A stretch of 64,000 nucleotides of DNA from Ruegeria atlantica (GCF_013032005.1 NZ_WQBE01000007.1:62001-126000); one strand, 5' to 3'; counted from the first letter of the stretch, positions 9,172-18,870 are shown. The notes: generated by a model from the sequence alone, not told the origin. Numbers and translations: made by a program.

Positions 9172-10089
9172 TTAGGGCGTGTTTGTCTCAGCAATCGTTG
9201 AACCAATACGCTCGATTATGAACTCCATGAACAGGCGTGTCTTGGGGTCCTGCATACGACGGTGGGTAAACAAACACGCCATTTGAATCGGTTCCGGTGG
9301 TGTTTTAACCGCGACCGGAACCAAGGTACCGGCGTTGAGGTACTTTGAAATCTCAAATACCGGCTTCAACGCGATGCCGTGCCCGGCCAGGGCCCAATCC
9401 GTCAACACGTCGCCATCGTCTGACTCGTACCGCCCTGAAACACGGAATCGCTTTGGTCCGGTTTCAGTTCTCAAAAGCCACTGGAATTCAGTTGCACCGG
9501 GAAACCGCAGGCTGAGGCATTCATGCCCGTTGGCGACAATATCGTCGCCACTTTCTGGCATCCCATGTTTCTTGATGTATTTCGGGGAAGCACACAGAAC
9601 CCGTTCCACGTCAGCAATCTTTCGAATGCGCAAATTGCTGTCTTCGGGCTGGCCAAGGAAGAAAGCCAAATCCAGGCCTTCGGTCGTGATATCCACATTT
9701 CGATCAGTCAGCCTTAGCCGAACATTCACCTCAGGGTATTCAGCCAGAAATTTTGGCACCTGCGGTGCTATCAGACGCCGACCAACCCCCAAGGGGGCGG
9801 CGATATACAGCGATCCCTTGAGGTTCTCGGTGATATTGACGATTTGCGCTTCGGCGTTCTGGACGGCTTCAAGAATTTCCGTCGCCCCCCGATAAAACGA
9901 TTTTCCCTGTTCTGTCGGCGTCAGGCTGCGCGTTGTACGTTGAAACAGACGTACACCAAGATGTTCTTCAAGCTGGGAAATCCTAGCCGAGGTTACAGCC
10001 GGTGAAACCCGCAAATCGCGGCCCGCGGCAGACATGCTGCCCAATTCATAGACACGGACAAAAGTGCGGATGTTATCGAAGTAGGACAT
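9172..10089 (-). CDS. LysR-family transcriptional regulator (near puuD)
   Basis: 305-aa LysR protein with an N-terminal winged helix-turn-helix (about 1-60, MSAAGRDLRVSPAVTSARISQLE) and a periplasmic-binding-protein-like effector domain. It is divergently transcribed from the urate oxidase gene puuD, with a 17-bp palindrome of LysR form in between, so control of puuD and of itself by a purine metabolite is likely. It is closely similar along its length to the LysR at 11482-12390, which suggests a local duplication. Confidence 0.9.
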   Translation of the reverse strand: MSYFDNIRTFVRVYELGSMSAAGRDLRVSPAVTSARISQLEEHLGVRLFQRTTRSLTPTEQGKSFYRGATEILEAVQNAEAQIVNITENLKGSLYIAAPLGVGRRLIAPQVPKFLAEYPEVNVRLRLTDRNVDITTEGLDLAFFLGQPEDSNLRIRKIADVERVLCASPKYIKKHGMPESGDDIVANGHECLSLRFPGATEFQWLLRTETGPKRFRVSGRYESDDGDVLTDWALAGHGIALKPVFEISKYLNAGTLVPVAVKTPPEPIQMACLFTHRRMQDPKTRLFMEFIIERIGSTIAETNTP

Positions 10090-10141
10090 TTTTTTGCATT
10101 TTTTGATACTGCTTGGTCTTTCGTAGCAATACCAGAGGAAA

Positions 10142-10158
10142 ACTCTATCGCATAGAGT
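10142..10158. promoter_or_regulatory. LysR-type operator upstream of puuD
   Basis: Perfect palindrome ACTCTAT-CGC-ATAGAGT containing a T-N11-A LysR box, 33 bp before the puuD start and 53 bp from the start of the divergent LysR gene. Assignment to that regulator is by position only. Confidence 0.6.
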
Positions 10159-10190
10159 GCCGAAGAACTTAGAATCTTAGGAGCAATGCC

Positions 10191-11423
10191 ATGTACGACT
10201 TGGCCGTAATGTGGGAGTGGATCGCCTTTTCTGTCCGCTGGCTGCATGTGATCACCGCGATGGCGTGGATTGGCGCGTCATTCTATTTTATCGCGCTGGA
10301 CCTCATGCTTAAGCCAAACCCTGCCCTACCGGACGGGGCTTATGGCGAGGAATGGGAAGTACATGGCGGCGGGTTCTATCACACCGTCAAATACCTTGTG
10401 GCGCCTGCCCGGATGCCGGAACATCTGACCTGGCACAAATGGCAGAGCTATACGACCTGGCTATCTGGAGCGGCCCTTCTGATGATCATCTACTGGGTCG
10501 GCGGTGAGCTGTTCCTGCTTGATCCAACCAAGGTGGATTTGGCGCTGTGGCAAGGCATCCTGATCTCTGGCGGTTCGCTGACTATCGGATGGTTGCTGTA
10601 CGATCAGATGTGCAAGTCCAAGCTCAGCGACCACCCGACCGTGTTGATGCTGTTGCTGTTCGTGATCCTGGTGATCATGTCTTGGGGTTATAACCAGATC
10701 TTCACTGGCCGCGCTGCGCTTTTGCACCTTGGTGCGTTCACGGCAACGATCATGACGGCCAACGTGTTTTTTCAGATCATGCCGAACCAGCGGATCGTGG
10801 TCGAAGACCTCAAGGCCGGTCGGACGCCCGACGCGAAATACGGCAAGATCGCCAAGGTGCGTTCGACGCACAACAACTATCTGACCTTGCCGGTCGTTTT
10901 CCTGATGCTGTCGAACCACTACCCGCTGGCTTTCGGAACCGAGTATTCGTGGATCATTGCCAGCCTGATCTTCCTGACAGGCGTGACCATCCGGCATTAC
11001 TTCAACACGATGCACTCAACCGGTAAGGGCCCGCACTGGACCTGGGCTGTCACGGTCATTCTCATGGTCATTATCGCTTGGCTGTCTTCGGTCAGGCCAA
11101 CAGAAACATGGGAAGACGCCGAAGCCCGCGAGCTGACGCCATATGAACAGAAATATGCGTCAGCCGCCGGTTTTGAGGCCGCGTATGACACGGTGCTGGG
11201 CAATTGCTCAATGTGTCATGCGCGCGAGCCGGTCTACGGCACAATGAAATGGGCCCCCAAGAAGGTTTACCTTGAAACCCCCGGTGACGTCGCCCGGCAG
11301 GCCGACCAGATTTATCTGCAGGCCGGGATCAGCCACGCGATGCCGCCTCCATCGGCGGTTCAGATGGATGAAGAAGCACGCCAGACCATTGTTGCGTGGA
11401 TCAACGAAGTCAGAGATCAATAG
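10191..11423 (+). CDS. puuD: Membrane-bound cytochrome c-type urate oxidase
   Basis: Oxidises urate to 5-hydroxyisourate and passes electrons to the respiratory chain rather than to oxygen, so no hydrogen peroxide is made. 410 aa: an N-terminal domain with about eight hydrophobic helices (the YjiJ/DUF989-type urate hydroxylase domain), and a C-terminal cytochrome c domain with the heme motif CSMCH (C339, C342, H343) and a later Met-containing HAMPPP segment that can give the axial ligand. No soluble cofactor-free uricase or FAD urate hydroxylase is seen in the window, so PuuD should be the urate-oxidising enzyme here. A terminator follows. Confidence 0.94.
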   Translation: MYDLAVMWEWIAFSVRWLHVITAMAWIGASFYFIALDLMLKPNPALPDGAYGEEWEVHGGGFYHTVKYLVAPARMPEHLTWHKWQSYTTWLSGAALLMIIYWVGGELFLLDPTKVDLALWQGILISGGSLTIGWLLYDQMCKSKLSDHPTVLMLLLFVILVIMSWGYNQIFTGRAALLHLGAFTATIMTANVFFQIMPNQRIVVEDLKAGRTPDAKYGKIAKVRSTHNNYLTLPVVFLMLSNHYPLAFGTEYSWIIASLIFLTGVTIRHYFNTMHSTGKGPHWTWAVTVILMVIIAWLSSVRPTETWEDAEARELTPYEQKYASAAGFEAAYDTVLGNCSMCHAREPVYGTMKWAPKKVYLETPGDVARQADQIYLQAGISHAMPPPSAVQMDEEARQTIVAWINEVRDQ

Positions 11424-11451
11424 CACCAACAGAGAAATTGGTGACAGGCAA

Positions 11452-11476
11452 ACTGGGTTTTCATACCCAGTTTTTT
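11452..11476 (+). terminator. Rho-independent terminator after puuD
   Basis: Stem ACTGGGT/ACCCAGT (11452-11458 with 11465-11471), 6-nt loop, six T residues. It separates puuD from the convergent LysR gene. Confidence 0.8.
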
Positions 11477-11481
11477 GTTTT

Positions 11482-12390
11482 TCAGCCCGGCGCGAAAAAG
11501 CGTTTGCTGTGCTGCGCGATGTGTTCGACGAAAAGGCGCACCTTGGGGTCCTGAAGCTTTTTATGCGGATAAAGGCACCCGAAAATCGTCGGCACTGGGG
11601 GTGTCTTCGGTAGGACCTCGACCAGTCGACCGTCCTCAAGATAGTCCCGCACGTCAAAGCGTGGTTTGTTAACGATCCCTTTGCCCGCCAGCGCCCAGTC
11701 CGTCAGCACGTCCCCATCATCCGCATCGTATTTACCGTGAACTTCCAGCTTTCGCGGTCCCATGTCGGTGTTGAGGGTCCAGAAGTACTCGGGCGATCTG
11801 GGATACCGCAGCAAAAGGCAGTTATGGGGCCTATGCAGAAGGTCATCCGGCATATTGGGCACGCCAAAATTCGACAAGTATTCCGGCGACGCACACAGGA
11901 CGCGATCGCAATCCGCAAACTTCCGCAGTTTCATGGTGGAATCGCCGGGCTCACCGATAAAGAACGCGATGTCCAAACCGTCGGCCATCATGTCCACCTT
12001 ACGGTCCGAAAGACGCATGCGAATCTCTGTTTCGGGGTAGAGTTCCGAGAATTCCGGCACCAGAGGCGCGACGATTCTACGCCCGACACCCAGCGGCGCG
12101 GTGATGCGAATGGCACCTCGCGGGGCATCGGAAAAGCTGGCAACGCGCGCTTCGGCGTGATCGATCGCCAGCAGAACGGCTTTGGCCTCGTCGTAGAAAA
12201 CCGATCCAACTTCGGTTGGGGTCATCGACCGGGTTGTTCTGTTGAACAGCCGTACACCCAAATGGTTCTCAAGCTCTTTCAATCGCTTGCTGGCCACCGC
12301 CGGGGTTAACCGCAGGTCGCGCCCGCCGGATGTAATGCTGCCCAGCTCCATCACTCTGACAAAAACACGCAGGCTTTCAACGTACGACAT
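11482..12390 (-). CDS. LysR-family transcriptional regulator (near xdhA)
   Basis: 302-aa LysR protein with the same architecture as its neighbour at 9172-10089 (N terminus MSYVESLRVFVRVMELG against MSYFDNIRTFVRVYELG, and shared LADWALAGKGI-type block). It is divergent from xdhA, and two palindromes lie in the shared promoter region. The likely role is control of xanthine dehydrogenase and itself. The two regulators may share or divide sites; this cannot be decided from sequence. Confidence 0.9.
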   Translation of the reverse strand: MSYVESLRVFVRVMELGSITSGGRDLRLTPAVASKRLKELENHLGVRLFNRTTRSMTPTEVGSVFYDEAKAVLLAIDHAEARVASFSDAPRGAIRITAPLGVGRRIVAPLVPEFSELYPETEIRMRLSDRKVDMMADGLDIAFFIGEPGDSTMKLRKFADCDRVLCASPEYLSNFGVPNMPDDLLHRPHNCLLLRYPRSPEYFWTLNTDMGPRKLEVHGKYDADDGDVLTDWALAGKGIVNKPRFDVRDYLEDGRLVEVLPKTPPVPTIFGCLYPHKKLQDPKVRLFVEHIAQHSKRFFAPG

Positions 12391-12433
12391 TCGATCCTCT
12401 CTTTGCGGAAAGACTGCGCCATGGCATTTTCTT

Positions 12434-12472
12434 TTTCAACGATATGTTGAAAGTATTTGCCGTTTCCGGCAA
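12434..12472. promoter_or_regulatory. Two palindromes in the LysR/xdhA divergent promoter
   Basis: TTTCAAC-GATAT-GTTGAAA (12434-12452) is followed by TTGCCG-TTTC-CGGCAA (12457-12472). Both are perfect and lie between the regulator start (12390) and the xdhA start (12547). They are candidate regulator sites. Neither resembles the puuD palindrome in sequence, which argues that the two paralogous regulators have diverged in specificity. Confidence 0.5.
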
Positions 12473-12546
12473 TTTTAAGACTCAATCGTTGCGCCTATGG
12501 TCCCCTCGATCACCCACCTGAAAGGCAGGGGCATAGGGAGAATACC

Positions 12547-14010
12547 ATGACGCATCGCACCGACATCCAATTTGTCCTGAATGGCAAGGATGTGTCCGTT
12601 CCAAACGTATCAGCAGACCAGACGCTTCTGGATTTCCTGCGGTTGGAGCGTCGGCTGACAGGCACAAAAGAAGGCTGCGCCGAGGGCGACTGTGGCGCGT
12701 GCACCGTTCTTGTTGGACGGCTTGGCGGTGAAGGTCTGGCCTATGTTCCCGTGAATGCCTGCATCCGGTTTCTTGCCTCGGTCGATGGCTGCCATGTCGT
12801 GACGGTTGAACACCTGTCCGGCCCGGACGGTCGCCTGCACCCGGTACAACAGGCGATGATTGATCACCACGGCAGCCAGTGCGGGTTCTGCACGCCGGGC
12901 TTCGTCATGGCGCTATATGCACTGTGGATGCAAACGCCTGAGCCGACCAAAGCGCAGGTTGAAACCGCGCTGCAGGGCAACCTGTGTCGCTGCACCGGGT
13001 ATGAGCCAATCATCCGTGCCGCCGTTGCCGTCAGCCGCTATGGCACCCCGGCATCGGACCACCTGAATACCGAACGTGAAACCATGACCGCACGTCTGGC
13101 CGCACTCAAGGACGATCGGCGCGTTGTATCCGGACCGGAAGACAACCTGAGCATTATCCCCTCCAGCGTTGATGACCTTGCCGATTGCCTGCAGACCTAT
13201 CCCAAGGCCACGATCGTGGCCGGTGCCACGGATGTGGGTCTTTGGGTCACCAAATTCCTGCGCAACATCGGGCCTGCTATCTTCACCGGTCATCTCGAAG
13301 ACCTGAAAACAGTCGAAAGACAGGGTTCCCTCCTCCTGATCGGTGCTGGCGCAAGCTACACCGATTGCCAGGAACTTCTGTCTGAACACCTGCCACACCT
13401 GTCCTCCTACTGGGATCGCATCGCAGGGTGGCAGGTGCGGAATATGGGAACCGTCGGCGGGAATATCGCCAATGGCTCGCCCATCGGGGATACGCCGCCG
13501 GTTCTTATCGCGCTTGGTGCAGAGATCACACTGCGGCGCGGTTCCGAAAGCCGGACGCTGCCTCTGGCTGATTTCTTCATCGACTATGGCAAACAAGATC
13601 GCCAACACGATGAGTTTGTCGCAAGCATCCACGTGCCCCTACCCGGTCCCAACGATCTGAACGCTGCCTACAAGATTTCCAAGCGTCGTGACGAGGACAT
13701 CTCCTCTGTCGCTGCCGGTATCCACATGACGGTCACGGACGGCACGATCAGCAATGCGCGCATCGCATTCGGCGGCATGGCCGCCACGCCCAAGCGAGCC
13801 GCGGCTGCCGAGGCCGCCCTGAACGGTCATCCCTGGTCGCGCGAAAGCTTTGAAGCTGCCGCCGAGGCGCTGGCTGAAGATTTCAGCCCTCTCACCGATT
13901 GGCGCGCATCGTCTGATTACAGAATGCTATCCGCCCAAAACCTGCTGCGCCGCTTCTACCTTGAAAACGACGCCCAAACCGACACTCCCGTTCAACTGGC
14001 TTGCGCCTGA
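12547..14010 (+). CDS. xdhA: Xanthine dehydrogenase small subunit (2Fe-2S and FAD)
   Basis: Electron-transfer subunit of xanthine dehydrogenase, 487 aa. The N-terminal part has a plant-type [2Fe-2S] ferredoxin fold (CAEGDCGACTVLVG) and an alpha-helical [2Fe-2S] domain (CGFCTPG, CRCTGY). The C-terminal part is the FAD-binding domain (VAGATDVGLWV, NMGTVGGNIANGSPIGDTPP). The frame is open 30 codons upstream, but the ATG at 12547 has GGGAGA just ahead and fits the family. It is first in the xdhABC order, with xdhB following after 14 bp. Confidence 0.95.
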   Translation: MTHRTDIQFVLNGKDVSVPNVSADQTLLDFLRLERRLTGTKEGCAEGDCGACTVLVGRLGGEGLAYVPVNACIRFLASVDGCHVVTVEHLSGPDGRLHPVQQAMIDHHGSQCGFCTPGFVMALYALWMQTPEPTKAQVETALQGNLCRCTGYEPIIRAAVAVSRYGTPASDHLNTERETMTARLAALKDDRRVVSGPEDNLSIIPSSVDDLADCLQTYPKATIVAGATDVGLWVTKFLRNIGPAIFTGHLEDLKTVERQGSLLLIGAGASYTDCQELLSEHLPHLSSYWDRIAGWQVRNMGTVGGNIANGSPIGDTPPVLIALGAEITLRRGSESRTLPLADFFIDYGKQDRQHDEFVASIHVPLPGPNDLNAAYKISKRRDEDISSVAAGIHMTVTDGTISNARIAFGGMAATPKRAAAAEAALNGHPWSRESFEAAAEALAEDFSPLTDWRASSDYRMLSAQNLLRRFYLENDAQTDTPVQLACA

Positions 14011-14024
14011 TAAGGAGACAAAAA

Positions 14025-16343
14025 ATGAAAGATAACGTTTCCATCACCGGGGCAGCCCACACCAATGTCAAACATGACAGCGCTATCAAGCATGTCACCG
14101 GACGGGCCGATTACACCGACGATATTGCCCAGCCCGAAGGCACGCTGCACGCGTATCTCGGCGTCTCGGACGTAGCGCACGCCAAGCTATTGGGCATCGA
14201 CTTCACCGACGTTCTGGCCACGCCCGGCGTTGTCGGAGTGTTGACCGCGGATGATGTGCCGGGGGCCAATGATATCAGCCCGACACATCTGAACGATGAA
14301 CCGGTTTTCCCGACCGATGCCATTCAGTTTCATGGGCAGCCTTTGTTTGCCGTTGTTGCCGAAACCCGCGACATCGCGCGCCGGGCCGCAGAACTGGCAA
14401 AAATAAACTACGAAACTCTGCCCCATGCGCTGGACCCGATTGCCGCGCAGGAGGCCGGTTACCCGCATGTCACGGCACCGCTCAAGCTGGAGCGCGGAGA
14501 TGTCGCCCCGGCGCAGGCTGCCGCCCCCAACCGGATCAAAGGCTGCATGAACGTTGGCGGACAGGATCACATGTACCTCGAGGGTCACATCGCCTTTGCC
14601 ATTCCGGGCGAAGACGACGATGTGGTCGTGCATTGCTCAACCCAACACCCGTCCGAGGCGCAACATATGGTGGCGCATGTCCTGGGCGTGCCGTCCAACG
14701 CCGTTGTGGTCAACGTGCGCCGCATGGGTGGTGGATTTGGCGGCAAGGAAAGCCAGATGAACCTGTTCTGCGCGGTTGCTGCCATGGCTGCCAAAAAGTG
14801 GAACCGCGCCGTGAAAATCCGCCCCGACCGGGATCAGGACATGACGGCGACCGGCAAACGCCATGACTTTGTGATCGATTATGACGTCGCCTTTGACGAT
14901 GATGGCCGCATTCAGGCTGTCGAAGGCAGCTTTGCTGCGCGCTGCGGGTTTTCAGCAGACCTTTCGGGGCCCGTGACCGACCGGGCGCTATTCCACGCGG
15001 ACAACGCCTATTTCTATCCGAACGTGCGCCTGAACAGCCATCCGATGAAAACCAACACGGTTTCGAATACCGCATTCCGTGGGTTTGGCGGCCCCCAAGG
15101 CGTGATCGCGGCAGAGCGGATGATCGAAGAGATTGCCTATGCCACCGGGCAGGACCCGCTGGATGTACGCAAGGCCAACTTCTACGGCACCACGGACCGC
15201 AACATCACCCCCTACCACCAAGAGGTCGAAGACAGCATTCTCGACCGGTTAATCGGAGAGCTGGAAGAGACATCGGAATATCGCAAACGCCGTCAGGAGA
15301 TCATCGAATTCAACAAGACGTCGCCGATCCTGAAAAAAGGCATCGCGCTGACACCAGTCAAATTCGGCATTTCCTTTACAGCGACTTGGTACAATCAGGC
15401 TGGCGCACTGGTGCATGTCTACAATGACGGTTCGATCCACCTAAACCACGGTGGCACCGAAATGGGGCAAGGCCTGAACACCAAGGTCGCGCAGGTCGTG
15501 GCCGAAGCCTTTCAGGTCGATTTCAGCCGGATCAAGATCACCAAAACGACCACCGAGAAGGTTCCCAACACCTCAGCCACGGCTGCCTCGAGCGGGACTG
15601 ATCTGAACGGCATGGCTGCGTTGAACGCGGTCGAGCAGATCAAAGCGCGTCTGGTGAAATTCGCCGCTGAGAACTGGGATGTTACACCCGAGAACGTGGC
15701 CTTCCACGCCAATCAGGTGCATATCGGCGACGAAGTTCTGCCTTTCGACACGTTCATCAAACAGGCCTATCTAGCACGTGTGCAACTTTCGGCGGCCGGG
15801 TTCTACAAGACGCCGAAAATCCACTGGGATCGGGCCAAAGGACAAGGCCGCCCGTTCTACTATTACTCCTATGGCGCGTCCTGTTCGGAAGTGACAATTG
15901 ACACCCTGACTGGTGAGTACCGGGTAGAGCGTACTGATCTTTTGCACGACGTTGGACGCTCGTTGAACCCTGTGCTGGACAAGGGCCAGGTCGAAGGCGC
16001 GTTTATTCAGGGCATGGGGTGGCTGACCACCGAAGAGCTTTGGTGGGACGACGCGGGCCGTCTGCGCACCCATGCGCCGTCGACCTACAAAATTCCGCTC
16101 GCCTCCGACCGTCCGCGCATCTTCAATGTGAACCTCGCCGACTGGTCGGAAAACCGCGAGCTGACCATCAAACGCTCCAAAGCTGTCGGAGAACCGCCGT
16201 TCATGCTGGGCATTTCGGTGTTCGAGGCGCTGTCGATGGCCGTGGCCTCTGTCGCTGATTACCGCGAATGCCCGCGCCTTGACGCGCCAGCCACCCCCGA
16301 ACGTGTGCTGATGGCAGTTGCGCGGCTGCAAGCGGGGCCCTGA
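14025..16343 (+). CDS. xdhB: Xanthine dehydrogenase molybdopterin-binding subunit
   Basis: Catalytic subunit that hydroxylates hypoxanthine to xanthine and xanthine to urate at the molybdenum centre, 772 aa. Motifs include GGGFGGKES near the cofactor, AFRGFGGPQG with the substrate-orienting Arg typical of true xanthine dehydrogenases, and VGEPPFMLG with the catalytic Glu. The ATG at 14025 has AAGGAG upstream. The arrangement as separate small and large subunits is the bacterial type. xdhC follows after 3 bp. Confidence 0.95.
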   Translation: MKDNVSITGAAHTNVKHDSAIKHVTGRADYTDDIAQPEGTLHAYLGVSDVAHAKLLGIDFTDVLATPGVVGVLTADDVPGANDISPTHLNDEPVFPTDAIQFHGQPLFAVVAETRDIARRAAELAKINYETLPHALDPIAAQEAGYPHVTAPLKLERGDVAPAQAAAPNRIKGCMNVGGQDHMYLEGHIAFAIPGEDDDVVVHCSTQHPSEAQHMVAHVLGVPSNAVVVNVRRMGGGFGGKESQMNLFCAVAAMAAKKWNRAVKIRPDRDQDMTATGKRHDFVIDYDVAFDDDGRIQAVEGSFAARCGFSADLSGPVTDRALFHADNAYFYPNVRLNSHPMKTNTVSNTAFRGFGGPQGVIAAERMIEEIAYATGQDPLDVRKANFYGTTDRNITPYHQEVEDSILDRLIGELEETSEYRKRRQEIIEFNKTSPILKKGIALTPVKFGISFTATWYNQAGALVHVYNDGSIHLNHGGTEMGQGLNTKVAQVVAEAFQVDFSRIKITKTTTEKVPNTSATAASSGTDLNGMAALNAVEQIKARLVKFAAENWDVTPENVAFHANQVHIGDEVLPFDTFIKQAYLARVQLSAAGFYKTPKIHWDRAKGQGRPFYYYSYGASCSEVTIDTLTGEYRVERTDLLHDVGRSLNPVLDKGQVEGAFIQGMGWLTTEELWWDDAGRLRTHAPSTYKIPLASDRPRIFNVNLADWSENRELTIKRSKAVGEPPFMLGISVFEALSMAVASVADYRECPRLDAPATPERVLMAVARLQAGP

Positions 16344-16346
16344 GCC

Positions 16347-17225
16347 ATGACTGCCCCCGGTTCCCTTAGCGAATTCCTGTCCACGCAGCACAGCGTGATC
16401 CGCGTAGCACTGACGCGTGTGCGCGGGTCGTCGCCGCGCAATGAAGGGACAGAGATGTTCGTGGCACCCGAGGCGCTGTGGGGAACCATCGGTGGTGGCC
16501 AATTGGAGTTCATGGCCATCAACGCCGCCCGCGACATGCTGCGCGACGGGGTGTTGCATCAGGATCTGGATGTGCCGCTTGGCCCGGAAATCGGCCAGTG
16601 CTGCGGTGGGCGGGTCGAGATGAAACTGACCCGCATGCGTGCGTCCGACAAATGGGCCGCCGCAGAACGCGCGACCCAGCGCGACGAGGCTTTGCCACAC
16701 GTCTATGTCATGGGCGCAGGTCACGTGGGGCGCGCTTTGGCCAATCAGTTTCAGCATCTGCCGGTGCGCTGCATCCTCGTCGACACTCGACCCGAAGAGG
16801 TCGAGCTTTGCACAGCCAATGTCGAAACCCGCGTCAGCGCGATCCCCGAGACGGATATCTGGGGTGCGCCTGCGGGCAGCGCCTTTATCGTTCTGACTCA
16901 CGATCATGGATTGGATTTCCTGCTGACATCCGCCGCACTGGAACGTCAGGACGCCGCTTATGTGGGGATGATCGGGTCCGCCACCAAGCGGGTAAAGCTC
17001 AGGAACTGGGCGCACAAACACTGTGACGGACAGTCTATCGAACACTTGAAATGCCCTATCGGGGCAAGCGGTAGCCGCGACAAGCGGCCCAGCGTCATCG
17101 CCACCTTCGTGGTGGCCGAGGTGATGGCTGAATTGACCTCTGAAACTGCCGCGACCGCCCCGACCGGGGCAAACCAGGCGCCCCTGCGGGGCCACCATCA
17201 CGACCGGAAAGGGAGATCGGCCTGA
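16347..17225 (+). CDS. xdhC: Xanthine dehydrogenase accessory protein XdhC
   Basis: Maturation factor that binds the molybdenum cofactor, promotes its sulfuration and inserts it into XdhB, 292 aa. It has the N-terminal XdhC/CoxI domain (RVRGSSPRNEGTEMFV, GTIGGGQLE) and a C-terminal Rossmann-like domain starting at VYVMGAGHVGRAL. It is directly downstream of xdhB in the same transcription unit. The molybdenum hydroxylase at 40572-44169 has no XdhC of its own in the window. Confidence 0.93.
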   Translation: MTAPGSLSEFLSTQHSVIRVALTRVRGSSPRNEGTEMFVAPEALWGTIGGGQLEFMAINAARDMLRDGVLHQDLDVPLGPEIGQCCGGRVEMKLTRMRASDKWAAAERATQRDEALPHVYVMGAGHVGRALANQFQHLPVRCILVDTRPEEVELCTANVETRVSAIPETDIWGAPAGSAFIVLTHDHGLDFLLTSAALERQDAAYVGMIGSATKRVKLRNWAHKHCDGQSIEHLKCPIGASGSRDKRPSVIATFVVAEVMAELTSETAATAPTGANQAPLRGHHHDRKGRSA

Positions 17226-17268
17226 CATCTGTCGGGCCATTCCGGTCACATCAGAGGAGGAGACCGTC

Positions 17269-18870
17269 ATGGACGGGAGGACCTACGAATACAAGCTGTT
17301 TACCCGCAGCGACTTCAGCGCTTTCTGGGCGCTGTTTACTGACAACCTCGTGAATCTGCTGATCCTTTCCGGGGTCTGCCAGTTCGTGTTTCAGATGCCC
17401 GCCGAAATCGTGTTTGGCCGCATTGTTCCCGGTGCCGCCGTCGCGATTTTGGCCGGTGTTGCCGTTTATACGTACCTCGCCAAATGGGCCGCAAACAAAC
17501 GGGGTGAAGACGTCACCGCCTTGCCCTACGGCATCTCAACGCCGGTTATGTTCGTCTACTTGTTCGGTGTGATCGGACCCATCTACTGGGCAACCAATGA
17601 TCCCATGCTGGCATGGCAAGTGGGCATCGGCGCCGGGTTCATGGGCGGCATCGTTGCGGCCTTGGGTGCCATTGTCGGGCCTTATCTGAAGCGGATCACG
17701 CCGCGCGCCGGGATGCTGGGCACGCTGTGCGGTATTGCGCTGGTCTTTATCGGTTCCGTTCCGTTGGCCGAGGTGTTCGAAAACCCCATCATCGGCTTCA
17801 CGTCGCTGCTGTTTATCCTGTGGGGTCTGATCGGGCGTTTTCGCCTGCCGGGCAATGTTCCGGCCGGTCTGGTCGCAATTGCTGCCGGTACGGTGATTGC
17901 TATCATCCTTGGTGAATCCAAAATCGACGTCAGCGGCATCGGCTTTTACCCACCGATCCCCTATTTCGGTGACCTCATCGCCGGTGTGCAATACCTGTTC
18001 GCCAACCCCGAGCTGTTCCTGGTGCTGATCCCGGTACAAATCTACAACTTCATCGAAACCATGAACAACGTGGAATCGGCCGAGGCTGCAGGCGACCACT
18101 ACCCGGTTGGACTGTGCCAAGTAACGGACGGCGCAGGCACAATGTTGGGTGCGCTTTTTGGTTCGCCCTTCCCGACAACCGTTTACATCGGGCACCCTGC
18201 CTACAAGCGACTTGATGCACATGCCGGTTACATCGTTGGTGTGGCTGTTGTGATCGCTGCCGCCGCTTTCCTGGGCTTCTTGTCCTTCCTTGCGGGCCTG
18301 ATCCCGATTGCCGCCGCGGCTCCGGTCCTGGTCTTTGTTTCGGTCAGCCTGATCACCAACACGGCTTGGGCTGTAAAGCCGATGCACATGGCTGCCGTGT
18401 CCTTTGCGATCCTGCCTCACATCTCGGCCTTCCTGATGGTCAAGTGGGGGTCTCTGATGAACGCTCTGCGCAGCACCGGTGTCGAGGGGCTGCCCTCGCT
18501 GGGTGACGAAGGCCTGACCGCAGCACTACTGATGGAAGGTGCCCATTACGAAGGACACCTTGCCCTGAGCCAAGGTGCGATCATCACGGGTCTGGTCTGG
18601 GGTGCCATTGTGGCCGACGTAATCGACGGTCGGTTCCGGATGGCGGGCGCGTTTGCTGTCGCTGGTGGGCTGATGTCTTCTGTCGGGATCATCCATTCCT
18701 ACACGTTGCAGGTGCCTCAGTTCGACGGGATCACCATTGGTTACTTGATCATCGGCGCGTTCCTTTACGTCTATCCGATGTTCGCACCCAAAGAGGATCT
18801 TGAGCATCGTGTGATCGTACCGGATGAGCCTGATCTGATCGACGACGACTCACCTGCACAACAGGCCTAA
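17269..18870 (+). CDS. NCS2-like purine permease
   Basis: Polytopic inner-membrane protein of 533 aa with about 12-14 hydrophobic helices, related to the xanthine/uracil permease superfamily but divergent from the NCS2 protein at 5289-6713. Blocks such as NLVNLLILSG, VTALPYGISTPVMFVYLFGVIGP and NFIETMNNVESAEAAGD resemble the AzgA-like group that carries adenine, guanine and hypoxanthine. A strong ribosome-binding site (AGGAGGAG) precedes the ATG. Position between xdhC and guanine deaminase supports guanine or hypoxanthine import. Substrate not proven. Confidence 0.78.
   Translation: MDGRTYEYKLFTRSDFSAFWALFTDNLVNLLILSGVCQFVFQMPAEIVFGRIVPGAAVAILAGVAVYTYLAKWAANKRGEDVTALPYGISTPVMFVYLFGVIGPIYWATNDPMLAWQVGIGAGFMGGIVAALGAIVGPYLKRITPRAGMLGTLCGIALVFIGSVPLAEVFENPIIGFTSLLFILWGLIGRFRLPGNVPAGLVAIAAGTVIAIILGESKIDVSGIGFYPPIPYFGDLIAGVQYLFANPELFLVLIPVQIYNFIETMNNVESAEAAGDHYPVGLCQVTDGAGTMLGALFGSPFPTTVYIGHPAYKRLDAHAGYIVGVAVVIAAAAFLGFLSFLAGLIPIAAAAPVLVFVSVSLITNTAWAVKPMHMAAVSFAILPHISAFLMVKWGSLMNALRSTGVEGLPSLGDEGLTAALLMEGAHYEGHLALSQGAIITGLVWGAIVADVIDGRFRMAGAFAVAGGLMSSVGIIHSYTLQVPQFDGITIGYLIIGAFLYVYPMFAPKEDLEHRVIVPDEPDLIDDDSPAQQA

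Noticed and set aside
9172-12390. Large direct repeat that could mark a mobile element
   Set aside because: The similarity is between two full LysR coding genes with different flanks; no transposase or terminal repeats are present.
15771-17270. 499-codon minus-strand frame opposite xdhB-xdhC
   Set aside because: Composition is that of an antisense shadow, and both plus-strand genes have strong motifs.
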